64,000 bases of DNA. Source: Paenibacillus phytohabitans (GTDB taxonomy: Bacteria > Bacillota > Bacilli > Paenibacillales > Paenibacillaceae). Positions 24,151 to 33,284 of the stretch are shown here, in pieces. The stretch is from contig NZ_WHOB01000068.1 in the NCBI RefSeq assembly GCF_013141775.1, positions 89,643-153,642 on the forward strand, in the 5' to 3' direction. The notes under the pieces were generated by a model. The model did no database searches, had not been told where the DNA came from, and worked only from the letters and a program-made list of their open reading frames with translations. A program made the translations under genes and the position numbers. Position 1 is the first letter of the stretch, and each line of letters begins with the position of its first letter.

Positions 24151-24969
24151 TTACTTTAGCGCATTCGCCTGCCTATCATGATACCGTCCTCTGGGTACGA
24201 CCAGCGGAGAGCCCGAGACCGGGTCTGCGATTACCGTGCAATCCAGCCCGAAGATCTCTTTGACCCGCGTGCTTGTAATCACCTCTGCAGGCGTACCGGC
24301 AGCGACAAGCTTACCCGTGTGAAGCGCAAAAATATGGTCGGCATACCGCGCGGACAGGTTGATATCATGCAGCACCATTACAATTGTCGTTCCGTGCTTG
24401 CGGTTCAGGTCGGTGAGCAGATCGAGAATCTCAACCTGATAGGTAATATCCAGGAAGGTCGTCGGTTCATCGAGAAACAGGATGTCTGTCTGCTGGGCCA
24501 GCGCCATGGCGATCCAGACGCGCTGCTGCTGTCCGCCGGAGAGCTCATCAATATTATGATTGGCGAACTCGGTGATATTCATAATCTCCATCGCTTCGGC
24601 AACGGCCTCATAATCCTTCCTGGACCATCCGCCAAGCAGGGACTGATGCGGAAATCTGCCCCGTCCCACCAAGTCGGCGACAGAGATTCCTTCCGGAACA
24701 ATCGGAGACTGCGGCAGGAGCCCAATTACGCGGGCCAATGGTTTGGCCGGCATTTTGGAGATCGGCTTGCCGTCGAGGGTAACCTTACCCGAGGTTGGCT
24801 TGATAAGTCTGGCCATTGTTTTGAGCAGCGTGGACTTGCCGCAGCCGTTCGAGCCGATAATTACACTGATTTTATGATCAGGAATTACCAGGTCTACGCC
24901 GTGGATAACCGTCTTATTCTCATAGCCCGCTACGAGCTGCTCGGCCCCGAAAAGATGTGTCTTGTTCAT
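24151..24969 (-). CDS. Ferric siderophore ABC transporter ATPase
   Basis: A 272-residue FecE/FhuC-type ATPase. Walker A is GSNGCGKST, the Q-loop LLPQSP, the signature LSGGQQQR, Walker B DILFLDEPT and the H-loop VLHDIN. It energises uptake through the two FecCD permeases encoded upstream. Its ATG overlaps the permease stop (TAATG), which shows tight translational coupling. It is closest in type to YusV of B. subtilis, which there is unlinked to its permeases. Confidence 0.93.
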   Translation of the reverse strand: MNKTHLFGAEQLVAGYENKTVIHGVDLVIPDHKISVIIGSNGCGKSTLLKTMARLIKPTSGKVTLDGKPISKMPAKPLARVIGLLPQSPIVPEGISVADLVGRGRFPHQSLLGGWSRKDYEAVAEAMEIMNITEFANHNIDELSGGQQQRVWIAMALAQQTDILFLDEPTTFLDITYQVEILDLLTDLNRKHGTTIVMVLHDINLSARYADHIFALHTGKLVAAGTPAEVITSTRVKEIFGLDCTVIADPVSGSPLVVPRGRYHDRQANALK

Positions 24970-26000
24970 TATAACTCTCCCTTTCGATTCATCCGGATTA
25001 ACAGGAAGATCAGATATGGCGCTCCGAGTAATCCGGTAATGATGCCTACAGGGAATCTGTACTCAAAAGCAAATTGTCCGATCAGATCGGACGCCAGAAC
25101 CAAATTAACTCCGACAAGACCCGCCGGAAGGATATTCGAGGCACCTGTTCCAACGAGTCTCTTCGCGATCGGCCCCGACAGGAAGGAGACAAAGGCAATC
25201 GGTCCTGTAGTAGCCGTAGCAATCGCAACCATACAGACAGAACTGACAATCAGCGCAATTCTTGTCTTATCTGTGCTTATGCCGAGCGAGGTGGCCGATT
25301 GTTCTCCAAGCTCCAGTATACTCAGATGCTTGCTCAGCAGAATGATGATTGGCGTACAGATGATTACGATGATCACCAGCGGCGGAAGCTCGCGCATTTG
25401 CGAGCCGTTGAGACTGCCGGTCAGCCATCTGATGGCTGAGGGAACGTCTTTCTCGGAGCTAATCAGCAGCAGATAGGAGATTACAGCATCCAGCATAGCC
25501 TGCAAGCCGATCCCGATCAGGATCAGCCGCCCGATGGAGAAGGTCTTCCCTCTGGATAGTACATAAATCAGCAGCACCGTGGCCAGACCGGCAATTACCG
25601 AAGCAAGGGATATCACTGCTCCGCTTGCGTGAAGTATGACGATGCAGTACACCGCAGCTGCGCTTGAGCCGGACGTAATGCCAATCACATTCGGGTTCGC
25701 AAGCGGGTTACGCAGCATGGTCTGGAAGGTGTACCCGGCAATGCCAAAGGCAAATCCGGCGAACAGTCCCGCCAGCATCCGCGGCAGCCGGATGATATTC
25801 ACCGCAAAAGAGACTCCCTTGAGCTCCTCTCCGGAGAGCGCCCGGATGACATCTGTCACCGGATAAATCGTGTTCCCGAGCAGAAGCATCGCACAGCACA
25901 GAATAAGTGCAAGTACTGCAAGGAGGCTGGTCACCAGCATGCCCCGGCGGTGCCTGCGGCGTCTGCCAGCAATAATATATTCAATCGCCTGATTTGTCAT
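24969..26000 (-). CDS. FecCD-family siderophore permease (second subunit)
   Basis: A 343-residue permease with about ten membrane helices. The N-terminus is RRRRHRRGMLVTSLLAVLALILC; conserved segments include LPRMLAGLFAGFAFGIAGYTFQTMLRNPLANPNVIGI and the coupling region near GPIAFVSFLSGPIAKRLVG. It pairs with the permease encoded just upstream; the genes overlap by 4 bases (ATGA). Similar to YfhA of the YfiZ/YfhA pair. Confidence 0.92.
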   Translation of the reverse strand: MTNQAIEYIIAGRRRRHRRGMLVTSLLAVLALILCCAMLLLGNTIYPVTDVIRALSGEELKGVSFAVNIIRLPRMLAGLFAGFAFGIAGYTFQTMLRNPLANPNVIGITSGSSAAAVYCIVILHASGAVISLASVIAGLATVLLIYVLSRGKTFSIGRLILIGIGLQAMLDAVISYLLLISSEKDVPSAIRWLTGSLNGSQMRELPPLVIIVIICTPIIILLSKHLSILELGEQSATSLGISTDKTRIALIVSSVCMVAIATATTGPIAFVSFLSGPIAKRLVGTGASNILPAGLVGVNLVLASDLIGQFAFEYRFPVGIITGLLGAPYLIFLLIRMNRKGEL

Positions 26001-27037
26001 AATGACCGCACTTTCGATTTCATCGCTAATAGAATTAGGATCGGCGCCCCTACAAACGCTGTAACTACACCGACTTCAAGCTCCCCGGGACTTCCAATAA
26101 GCCTGCCGCCTACATCCGATATCGTCAGAATAATGGCTCCGGTAACCGCTGACATAGGGATAACGAAACGCAGGTCTGATCCAAGGATAAGACGTATGAC
26201 GTGAGTTGATAACAAGCCGATGAAGCCGATCGGCCCGGCCAGAGCCGTAACGGCACCGCATAACAGTACACCTGCAAGCGCCGCAATGAGCCGCAGTGTA
26301 CCTGTCCGCACACCCAGACCCGTCGCCACATCATCGCCCAGTGCCAGCGCATTCAGGGCCGGAGCTGTAATGAACGCGATCAGCATACCGGCGAGCAGGA
26401 ACGGGATAAATGTCGTAATGCTGCTCCAGGTTCCCGAGCCGACGCTCCCCACCTGCCAGAACCGGAACTGGTCCATAACATAAGAACGCGGAATCATGAT
26501 GGCTGTGACCAGAGAAGATAAGGCAGCGCTTATGGCAGCACCCGCCAGAACGAGCTTAATGGGCGTGGCTCCGCCACGTCCCATTGAGCCGATTCCGAAT
26601 ACGAATACAGCAGTAATCGCAGCTCCGGCCAGAGCTAACCATATATATTGGTTCGCGGAGCTTATGTTCAAGAATGCAATTCCGCAAACCACAAACAAGG
26701 ATGCTCCCGTGTTCACTCCCAGTATGCTCGGGTCGGCAATCGGGTTGCGGGTAACCGCCTGCATCAGCGCCCCCGATACTCCGAGTGCCCCGCCGCACAT
26801 TAAACTGAATACCGTCCGGGAAATCCGCTTGCGGACTACGTTTGCCCCGTAGCTGTCCACCTCCGGATGAAATAAACCATCGATCAGTTCATTCCACCCC
26901 ACGTGACGCGCTCCCAGTACAAGGGAGGCTATCACGCACAAGACAAGCAATACCAGGCAACTCATCAGGACCGGGGTAAAGTTCTTCGGGATATGCAATT
27001 TTAGCTGTTTATCGTCCGAAAGCGGTGAACTATTCAT
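25997..27037 (-). CDS. FecCD-family siderophore permease (first subunit)
   Basis: A 346-residue permease with the FecCD hallmarks: RTVFSLMCGGALGVSGALMQAVTRNPIADPSILGVNTGASLFVV, and GPIGFIGLLSTHVIRLILGSDLRFVIPMSAVTGAIILTISD near the end. It overlaps the binding-protein gene by 8 bases and the next permease by 4, so all four genes are co-translated from one mRNA. Similar in type to YfiZ. Confidence 0.92.
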   Translation of the reverse strand: MNSSPLSDDKQLKLHIPKNFTPVLMSCLVLLVLCVIASLVLGARHVGWNELIDGLFHPEVDSYGANVVRKRISRTVFSLMCGGALGVSGALMQAVTRNPIADPSILGVNTGASLFVVCGIAFLNISSANQYIWLALAGAAITAVFVFGIGSMGRGGATPIKLVLAGAAISAALSSLVTAIMIPRSYVMDQFRFWQVGSVGSGTWSSITTFIPFLLAGMLIAFITAPALNALALGDDVATGLGVRTGTLRLIAALAGVLLCGAVTALAGPIGFIGLLSTHVIRLILGSDLRFVIPMSAVTGAIILTISDVGGRLIGSPGELEVGVVTAFVGAPILILLAMKSKVRSL

Positions 27038-28124
27038 TTATTTTATCAATAGCTCCTCCAATTAAGGCAAGGTATTCATCAATCGTGTATGCAATGGACA
27101 GCGGGTTAGGCGTTCCGGCAGCTACCAGCGGTGTATCACTGTCGATGAAGGCAACCGAACCTCTTTCAATGGCAGGGATTTTGCCCAGCAGCGAATCTGC
27201 CTGAAGTGTATTGAGCAATTCGTCATTCCCATATCCGACGATAAGATCAGCATCGTACAGGGCTTCCACATTCTCTGCGCTTAAGCTCAAAGAGTAGCTG
27301 GTAGGGTCCGTAATCTGGGAGGTAATGCTTTCCGGATAAACCATTCCCAGCTCATACAGGAACGAGACACGGGAATCCACAGGCGTATAAATATGCAGTT
27401 TGGACAGGTCCTCAGCGGAGAAGTTAACCCAAACCACTTTTTTACCATTAATCTGCGGATATTTGCCTGCCTTTTCGTTAACCAGGGCTTCGGTGTCCTT
27501 GATCAGCTGCTCCCCTTCTGCCTTCATGCCCATCCCTTCTGAGTTCAACAGCACCTGCTCACGCCAGGTGGTTGCCCAAGGAGCCGTCGGATAAGCGACT
27601 ACCGGAGCAATCTGGCTAAGCGTATCATAGTCTTCCTGTGTAATTCCGGAGTATGCGGCCAGAATGACATCCGGGTCGGCATCCGAGATGGCCTCGAAAT
27701 CAAGACCGTCGGTATCCTGGAACACATTCGGATCGGTTACATTAAGCTCCTTCAGCTTATCTGCTGTCCATGGCAACAGTCCGCTGTCATCCTGAACGCC
27801 GAAGTTCGCTGCCGAGAAGCCTACAGGTACAACGCCAAGCGCGAGAGCCACATCATGGTTCGCCCATTGAATGGTCACTACGCGTTCAGGCTTGCTCTCA
27901 AGTACAGCTTCACCAAGCGCGTGCTTGATCGTAATCGGATACTGCGTAGCATCCTGGGAGGCTGGTGCTTCTGTAGCAGCCGCTTCAGCAGATGCCGCAG
28001 CAGTTGCAGCCGGAGATGGTGAAGCGGCTGAATTAGACTCCTGATTTGAGCATCCAACCAGCGCTATAGTAAGTGCAAATGGAATTAATAATGTTTTCAA
28101 AGAGAACCTTCTTGTTGTGTTCAT
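27030..28124 (-). CDS. Siderophore-binding lipoprotein of the ABC operon
   Basis: A 364-residue solute-binding lipoprotein started at the ATG at 28124 (AAGGAAGGG upstream). Lipobox ALVGC (Cys25), an Ala/Ser-rich linker, then YPITIKHALGEAVLESKPERVVTIQWANHDVALALGVVPVGF, the YfiY/FecB-type opening. It delivers ferric hydroxamate- or citrate-type siderophores to the permeases; the ligand class is inferred from similarity to YfiY. First gene of a four-gene Fur-regulated operon. Confidence 0.93.
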   Translation of the reverse strand: MNTTRRFSLKTLLIPFALTIALVGCSNQESNSAASPSPAATAAASAEAAATEAPASQDATQYPITIKHALGEAVLESKPERVVTIQWANHDVALALGVVPVGFSAANFGVQDDSGLLPWTADKLKELNVTDPNVFQDTDGLDFEAISDADPDVILAAYSGITQEDYDTLSQIAPVVAYPTAPWATTWREQVLLNSEGMGMKAEGEQLIKDTEALVNEKAGKYPQINGKKVVWVNFSAEDLSKLHIYTPVDSRVSFLYELGMVYPESITSQITDPTSYSLSLSAENVEALYDADLIVGYGNDELLNTLQADSLLGKIPAIERGSVAFIDSDTPLVAAGTPNPLSIAYTIDEYLALIGGAIDKINE

Positions 28125-28224
28125 GCGTGGACCCTTCCTTATCTTATAATGTATTTTTGTTGTTCTGCTGCTGACTAAACGGCGGAGTGACCCCTCATCC
28201 CAAAAAACATTGTGCAACTTCATA

Positions 28225-28277
28225 CGATAATGAGAATCATTATCGATAAATATATAGTTGCCTGGACAGGTTGTCAA
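28225..28277 (-). promoter_or_regulatory. Sigma-A promoter with Fur box for the siderophore ABC operon
   Basis: The minus strand has TTGACA (28272-28277), a 17-base spacer and TATATT (28249-28254). Directly downstream, 28225-28245 is the palindrome CGATAATGATTCTCATTATCG, matching the Fur consensus almost perfectly and covering the transcription start. Iron-dependent repression is expected. Confidence 0.93.
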
Positions 28278-28300
28278 TGTAAAAAATGGATTTTGCACGA

Positions 28301-28345
28301 AAAAAAACCGCAAGCGGGCACTGTTCAAGTGCTCCGTTTGCGGGA
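28301..28345 (-). terminator. Rho-independent terminator of the helical-repeat protein gene
   Basis: CCGCAAACGGAGCACT pairs with AGTGCCCGCTTGCGG on the minus strand, followed by eight T. It separates this gene from the siderophore operon promoter. Confidence 0.92.
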
Positions 28346-28381
28346 ATTCTACGCTTAGGCTGAAGGGTTTATGGCCTCACC

Positions 28382-29989
28382 CTACATGCTTTTAGTTAGC
28401 GTGATGGATTTATCTCCACCCCATTGTACATCCCAGCCAAGCAGCTCCGTAATAAAGCGGAGAGGTACGACTGTTCTGTTGTCGTCGTTCACAAATACTT
28501 TGGCGCCAACAGATTGTCTCATCCCGTTGACCTCCATGAAATCCTTGTTCATCCAGAATACCAGTGTGTCGCTGCCTGCCTTAATCGTGACCTGCTGCGC
28601 CCCTTTATCCCATTTCACTTCAGCCCCGATACCCTCGCTCAGGTAACGAAGCGGAATGTAGGTCATGCCGCTCCAGATGAAGGGCTCTGTATCCATTTGC
28701 GTTACAGTGCCGTTAATGTTCAGCACGCCGCTGCCTACCTTCATCCAGACCTTGGTCATTGCTGCAGGATCTGTTGTAGCAGGTGTAGCTGCTTCCTGAA
28801 ACTTGTCGTTAAACTGCGTTACAATCGCATTGCCCAGCGCTTGTCCGACACTGAACATGGTCTTGTAGCCCTCGCGGTTCGTCTGGTAAGAAGCGGTGTA
28901 GTCGCCCGCTGCATACTGCGTAAGCACCTGCTGTACCTGATTCTCATGGGTTGTCAGCGCGGCTTGGCCTGCAGCCTTAGGCAGGTTGCCTGCGGTTGCC
29001 GAATCAAGGAACGCGGCGAATTCAGTTGTGAATCCGGCGATACGCGCCTCTACCGCGGCTTGGGCTGCTGCATCCTTATTTTTGACTGCCGATACAAAAT
29101 CAGCTTGGGCGTTGACATGGTTCGTTACCCAGATTTGCTCGAATGCCGCTGCACCCTCTGCCCCATAGATGGAGGCAATGGCTGCTTTGAAGTCAGCCGT
29201 GTTCATGGCTTCAGCCCGGATCAGCGCGTCCGAAGCGGCTCTTCCCTCATACTGCTCCTGCATTTGCAGAACCGACAGGGCGAAATGCTCGCCGGCCAAT
29301 TGATTGAGCGCGGATCTCAGATCAGCTGCTTTGGTATCGGCTTTGGTGCTTTCGAATTTGGCAGGCATCTGGGTAACGATTGCGCTCGACAATGCCTTAC
29401 TGATGCCGAACATTTCAGCGTAGCCTTTACGGTAGGCCTCATAGGCGCCCTGGTAATCGCCCGATGCATAATCCTCGAATACCTCCTGGACATGATCCTC
29501 GTGACTGCGGATGACCTGCTTCGCTGCGGCTGCCGGAAGCTTGCCCTCTGTCGCCGTGCCGAGGAAATTGCCGAATTCGTCTACAAAGCCGCTTACTTTA
29601 TCTTCTGCCGTTTGAATTGCGGCTGTATCCTTGTTCTTCGTTGCCTTCACAAGATCATCTGTGTACTGATTATGGGCGCGGAAGATTCTCTCGAATTCAG
29701 CTGAGCCTGCATCGCCATACAGCGAAGCAATAGCCGGCTGCATATCGAGTGCGTTCTGATCAAGCGCCTTGTAGGCGGCCGCCGCATCCGGTGTGCCGTC
29801 ATAGGCTTTGGTCATGGCCGTTACCGCCAGGGTGAAATGCTCGGAGAGCAAATAATCCAGTCCGGCTCTCAGTTCAGCTGCCGGTGTGTTCACCGATGCC
29901 TTCACTGCTGTAGCAGCCGGCGACGCTGCACCCGCCATTGTCGGCATCAATAAGGTCATGCTTAACATGGGAACGATCCATTTCTTCAT
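28382..29989 (-). CDS. Secreted protein with tandem helical repeats and copper-amine-oxidase-like domain
   Basis: A 535-residue exported protein (start ATG 29989; signal peptide MKKWIVPMLSMTLLMPTMAGAA). Residues about 40-210 and 222-395 are two homologous all-helical repeats. Each keeps an EH pair (E50 H51; E234 H235), a lone His about 55 residues on (H106; H291) and an HE pair about 57 further (H163 E164; H348 E349), a pattern seen in metal-binding four-helix bundles. Residues about 410-535 form a copper amine oxidase N-terminal-like domain (MTYIPLRYLSEGIGAEVKWD ... TVVPLRFITELLGWDVQWG), common in Paenibacillus surface proteins. It follows the Fur-controlled operon's promoter but has its own terminator. 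Metal binding is inference. Confidence 0.8.
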   Translation of the reverse strand: MKKWIVPMLSMTLLMPTMAGAASPAATAVKASVNTPAAELRAGLDYLLSEHFTLAVTAMTKAYDGTPDAAAAYKALDQNALDMQPAIASLYGDAGSAEFERIFRAHNQYTDDLVKATKNKDTAAIQTAEDKVSGFVDEFGNFLGTATEGKLPAAAAKQVIRSHEDHVQEVFEDYASGDYQGAYEAYRKGYAEMFGISKALSSAIVTQMPAKFESTKADTKAADLRSALNQLAGEHFALSVLQMQEQYEGRAASDALIRAEAMNTADFKAAIASIYGAEGAAAFEQIWVTNHVNAQADFVSAVKNKDAAAQAAVEARIAGFTTEFAAFLDSATAGNLPKAAGQAALTTHENQVQQVLTQYAAGDYTASYQTNREGYKTMFSVGQALGNAIVTQFNDKFQEAATPATTDPAAMTKVWMKVGSGVLNINGTVTQMDTEPFIWSGMTYIPLRYLSEGIGAEVKWDKGAQQVTIKAGSDTLVFWMNKDFMEVNGMRQSVGAKVFVNDDNRTVVPLRFITELLGWDVQWGGDKSITLTKSM

Positions 29990-30065
29990 TGTCATCTCGC
30001 TTCACTCCTTAGGTTAGTGTTATGAGTGTTACGCGGATGGTTCAGGTATGGATCACCCATAGATC

Positions 30066-30105
30066 AAAAAAAATCCCCACTTGCTAAATTTAGCAAGTGG
30101 GGATA
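30066..30105 (-). terminator. Rho-independent terminator of the NmrA-like gene
   Basis: CCCCACTTGCTAAA (30075-30088) pairs perfectly with TTTAGCAAGTGGGG (30089-30102); on the minus strand ATTTTTTTT follows. Confidence 0.92.
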
Positions 30106-30148
30106 CTTTGAAAATAGGCATCATAGGCTGCTATGCCGGGATAGGAAA

Positions 30149-31003
30149 TTAGGCCAAAAGCTGGCGTACACCTTCACTAAGCGGTGTAAGCGGACGGTTC
30201 AGCAGCTTCTCCAGGTCACCGCTCTCGATATTCAGTGCACCGTCGCGGATCGCGCCTTGGATGGCAACTACAATCGGCAGCGCAGCTTCCGGTACGCCTG
30301 CACCGGCCATGATCTTCGCATAAGTAGCGTCATCTACTTGCTGTACGTTAACCTCTTGCCCGAGCACCTCACCAACCACGGCTGCCAGTTCAGCCTGGGT
30401 GAGCGGCTTGCCGGACAATTCGTAAATGACATTCTCACGGCCTTCACCGGCCAGAACCGCAGCAGCCGCCTGGGCATAATCGCTGCGTGTGGCCCAGCCC
30501 ACCTTGCCGTCTTCCGCGGAGGTCAGCCAAGGTGCGCCGGCTTTCACGGCCTGAATGGAGCCGGCTTCATTCTCCAGATACCAGTTATTGCGCAGGAAGG
30601 CATAAGGTATGCCGGATTCACGGATGAACTCTTCGGTAGCACGGTGTACCGGTGCCAGGAACAGGGAGCTGTTATCGGCATCGCCTACGCTGGTATAGAC
30701 AATGAAGCCTACACCCGCACGGACAGCGGCATCCACAGCGGCCTTATGCTGGCGGATACGTGTATCATTGTCACCGTCTGCCGAGACAATCAGCAGACGC
30801 TCTACTCCGGCAAAGGCTGCATCCAGCGTCTCCGGCTGATCAAAGTCGCCATGACGGACATCGACTCCGCGTGCCTGCAGCTCAGCTGCCTTCTCCGGGT
30901 TTCTGACACTGGCTACAATATTCTCAGCCGGTACGGTCTTGAGTAAGGTCTCTGCTGCGATGGAACCAAATTGACCCGTTGCTCCTGTTAATGCGATTTT
31001 CAT
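30149..31003 (-). CDS. NmrA/QorB-like NAD(P)-binding oxidoreductase
   Basis: A 284-residue atypical SDR. The dinucleotide motif is LTGATGQFGSIAAETLL; VYTSVGDAD and HRATEEFIRESGIPYAFLRNNWYLEN are typical of the NmrA-like quinone oxidoreductase QorB (YtfG). It probably reduces quinones with NADPH or senses the NADP ratio. It stands alone with its own terminator. Confidence 0.88.
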   Translation of the reverse strand: MKIALTGATGQFGSIAAETLLKTVPAENIVASVRNPEKAAELQARGVDVRHGDFDQPETLDAAFAGVERLLIVSADGDNDTRIRQHKAAVDAAVRAGVGFIVYTSVGDADNSSLFLAPVHRATEEFIRESGIPYAFLRNNWYLENEAGSIQAVKAGAPWLTSAEDGKVGWATRSDYAQAAAAVLAGEGRENVIYELSGKPLTQAELAAVVGEVLGQEVNVQQVDDATYAKIMAGAGVPEAALPIVVAIQGAIRDGALNIESGDLEKLLNRPLTPLSEGVRQLLA

Positions 31004-31232
31004 TTCAATTCCTCCATTATGAGTATCTTTTATTTGAATAGCAGTTGTTATTTCCCGTAAACATAGGTGATTCGCTCTCCTGTAACCATTGTAGTTACAT
31101 GTTGACAGAATGTCAAATGGATTGTTTCATCAGCTGAAGACAGGTATGGAATGCGCATAACGCTGAATGGTTAGCATTCCCTTATCATGCTATTCTTAAT
31201 AGACAAATTCCCTTTCAGAAAGGTTCTGCATA

Positions 31233-32105
31233 ATGGAGAAACAGAGAGAAAGCATCTATACACGCTATGTTCCGGGATTGACTCCGGAATCTGAATTCAC
31301 CGGCGAGGCCTGCCAGCTCATCTTCCAATCCGGCAAGCTGCTTGTTACGGAGCCTTCCTCTCCTCCCGGCATCCCTATGGCCCGCTCCCTTGAAGAGCTG
31401 GCGGTTACGCCGCTGCGCATACTCTACCTAGGTACCTTCGCGGGTCTCCCCTGCTATGCCTCAGAGGTAAGCGCTGAAGCTCCCGAGCCGCCGGGCCTCG
31501 CTTTCCGTCCGCTGCGCTCCTTATATGAGGTGCTGGAGGAGGACCTGTTCCATCTTGCCGGCAAAGCGCTCCAGCTCCTGGTCTGGGACGGCAATCACCG
31601 GTTCTGCGGACGTTGCGGAACCGAAACCGCCCACTCTCTGACGGAACGGTCCCGGATCTGCCCGCAGTGCGGGCTGGTTAGTTACCCGCAGCTTGCGCCT
31701 GCCGTCATTACAGCAATTCTGAAAGATAATCAGCTTCTGCTCGCCCATGCTCCGCATTTCCAGAACGGGATGTACGGGCTGATTGCCGGCTTTGTCGAGC
31801 CGGGTGAGACCCTGGAGGATTGTGTGCGGCGTGAGATTATGGAAGAGGTCGGCCTGAAGGTCAAGAATATAACCTATTTCGGCAGCCAGCAGTGGCCTTT
31901 TCCCAATTCCCTGATGGTCGGCTTCCTTGCAGAGTATGAGAGCGGGGAAATAACGGTCGACGGCGAAGAGCTTGATCATGCCGCATGGTTCCCTACAGAT
32001 CAATTACCCGTTATTCCGCCGCCGGTCAGCATCGCCCGCAAAATCATCGACTGGGTCGTAGAGCAGCAATCTGAGTCAGGTGCAGCTGCGGACAAGGAAT
32101 TATAG
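31233..32105 (+). CDS. nudC: NAD(+) diphosphatase / RNA deNADding Nudix hydrolase
   Basis: A 290-residue NudC. A zinc ribbon with CGRCG and CPQCG (about 130-150) precedes a Nudix box GFVEPGETLEDCVRREIMEEVGL that fits GX5EX7REUXEEXGU exactly, and the NudC-specific SQQWPFPNS follows. It splits NAD(H) into AMP and NMN and removes NAD caps from RNA. AGAAAGG precedes the ATG. Length and domain order match the family. Confidence 0.93.
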   Translation: MEKQRESIYTRYVPGLTPESEFTGEACQLIFQSGKLLVTEPSSPPGIPMARSLEELAVTPLRILYLGTFAGLPCYASEVSAEAPEPPGLAFRPLRSLYEVLEEDLFHLAGKALQLLVWDGNHRFCGRCGTETAHSLTERSRICPQCGLVSYPQLAPAVITAILKDNQLLLAHAPHFQNGMYGLIAGFVEPGETLEDCVRREIMEEVGLKVKNITYFGSQQWPFPNSLMVGFLAEYESGEITVDGEELDHAAWFPTDQLPVIPPPVSIARKIIDWVVEQQSESGAAADKEL

Positions 32106-32117
32106 ACGGGACCCGGT

Positions 32118-32702
32118 TCAGCCTACCGTCTTGAAATAGCGGTAGATCTGCTCCAGCTTACGGCTCTGTTTGCCCTTCGGACTCTCCATGCTGCCGAACT
32201 CGAAGAACTTCACCTTGCGGATCCCTACGAAATTGAACAGGGCTTTGCGCATCAGCGCCTTGTGTGAGTTATTCAGCCACAGCAGCGGATAGTGGGCCGG
32301 CCCCTTCATGCTGGAGATGCAGATAACGCGCTTCCCCTTGAGCAGCCCTTCCGGCAATAGTCCTCCCTTATCGCGGTACGCGAAGCCTGAAGCGAACATG
32401 CGGTCAATGTAACCCATCAGCATCGCCGGCGGTCTTCCCCACCAGATCGGATAGACCAGCACAATCTGATCGGCCCACAGCAGCTGTTCCCTGTATTCCT
32501 CAAGCTCCGGATCACGGTACATATCGCGTCTGCGCTTATTCTCATTAAACACCAGCAGCGGATCAAATCCGGCCTCATACAAATCAAGCACTTTGACTTC
32601 GTTAATCTTCGTATTCTCCTTGCTGCCGCGCAGCACTTCCTGCAGAAAAGCATAGCTGAGACTGCGGTGGTTCGGATGTGTATAAATAACGAGTGTGTTC
32701 AT
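32118..32702 (-). CDS. Flavodoxin-fold NAD(P)H-dependent oxidoreductase
   Basis: A 194-residue flavoprotein of the MdaB/KefF/YwrO type: LVIYTHPNHRSLSYAFLQEVL binds FMN phosphate, then YPIWWGRPPAMLMGYIDRMFASGFAY and MKGPAHY line the active site. Such enzymes reduce quinones or nitro compounds with two electrons. It is divergent from a MarR regulator across about 120 bases that hold two matching palindromes, so MarR most likely represses it. Confidence 0.9.
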   Translation of the reverse strand: MNTLVIYTHPNHRSLSYAFLQEVLRGSKENTKINEVKVLDLYEAGFDPLLVFNENKRRRDMYRDPELEEYREQLLWADQIVLVYPIWWGRPPAMLMGYIDRMFASGFAYRDKGGLLPEGLLKGKRVICISSMKGPAHYPLLWLNNSHKALMRKALFNFVGIRKVKFFEFGSMESPKGKQSRKLEQIYRYFKTVG

Positions 32703-32719
32703 CAGTGTATTCCCCTTTA

Positions 32720-32775
32720 GTTATCATTTGATAACAAAAACATAGCATAGCTTTAATTTAGTTGTCAAATGATAA
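32720..32775. promoter_or_regulatory. Two MarR-type operators between the divergent genes
   Basis: GTTATCA-TT-TGATAAC (32720-32735) is a perfect 7-base-arm dyad, and TTGTCA-AA-TGATAA (32762-32775) is a near copy. One lies close to each promoter. Confidence 0.7.
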
Positions 32776-32822
32776 TTGTTTTTTGATAATTAATTTGGTA
32801 TGTTTTCCTCTGAGGTGATCTT

Positions 32823-33251
32823 ATGGACAACAACCAGCTGTTCCAGAAATTCGTAGCCTTCAGTGCTGCCGTCCATCAAATAACAAATGATATAACCAAA
32901 GATGTGAAATCAGAGGCCCTAACGCCGCTGCAATATAAAATTCTCGAATACATCGCCGTCAGCCAGCCGGTAACACTCAGCGAGGTCAGTGACTGTATGC
33001 AGATGTCGATGCCCAATACGAGCCGTGAAGTGAAAAAGCTCAGCGAAAAGGGCGTCTGTACCCGGATCACCGACCCGGATGACCGCCGCAAGCAGGGTAT
33101 CACGCTCTCTGCCGCAGGCGAAGCGCTGATGAACGAAGCCTTCCAGCAGATCGCCGTCCGGTTCGAGCAGCGTATTGCGGGTATAACGGCTGCAGAACGC
33201 AAAGAGATCGAGCAGGCGCTCGATCTCTTGCAGCAGAAAGTATTTTATTAA
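32823..33251 (+). CDS. MarR family transcriptional regulator
   Basis: A 142-residue winged-helix regulator: ALTPLQYKILEYIAVSQPVTLSEVSDCMQMSMPNTSREVKKLSEKGVCTRITDPDDRRKQGITLSAAG shows the recognition helix and the DxRxK wing. GAGGTGATCTT precedes the ATG. It probably represses itself and the divergent flavin reductase through the TTATCA-type dyads between them. No sensing cysteine pattern stands out. Confidence 0.92.
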   Translation: MDNNQLFQKFVAFSAAVHQITNDITKDVKSEALTPLQYKILEYIAVSQPVTLSEVSDCMQMSMPNTSREVKKLSEKGVCTRITDPDDRRKQGITLSAAGEALMNEAFQQIAVRFEQRIAGITAAERKEIEQALDLLQQKVFY

Positions 33252-33284
33252 GCCTAGACTATCCTATCCCTATTACAACACTGG

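Noticed and set aside
24178..25476. A 432-codon rightward open frame
   Set aside because: Antisense to the siderophore ATPase and permease; no start signal and no domain-like sequence.
28424..29704. A 426-codon rightward open frame
   Set aside because: Antisense to the helical-repeat protein; Cys/Arg-rich and without family features.
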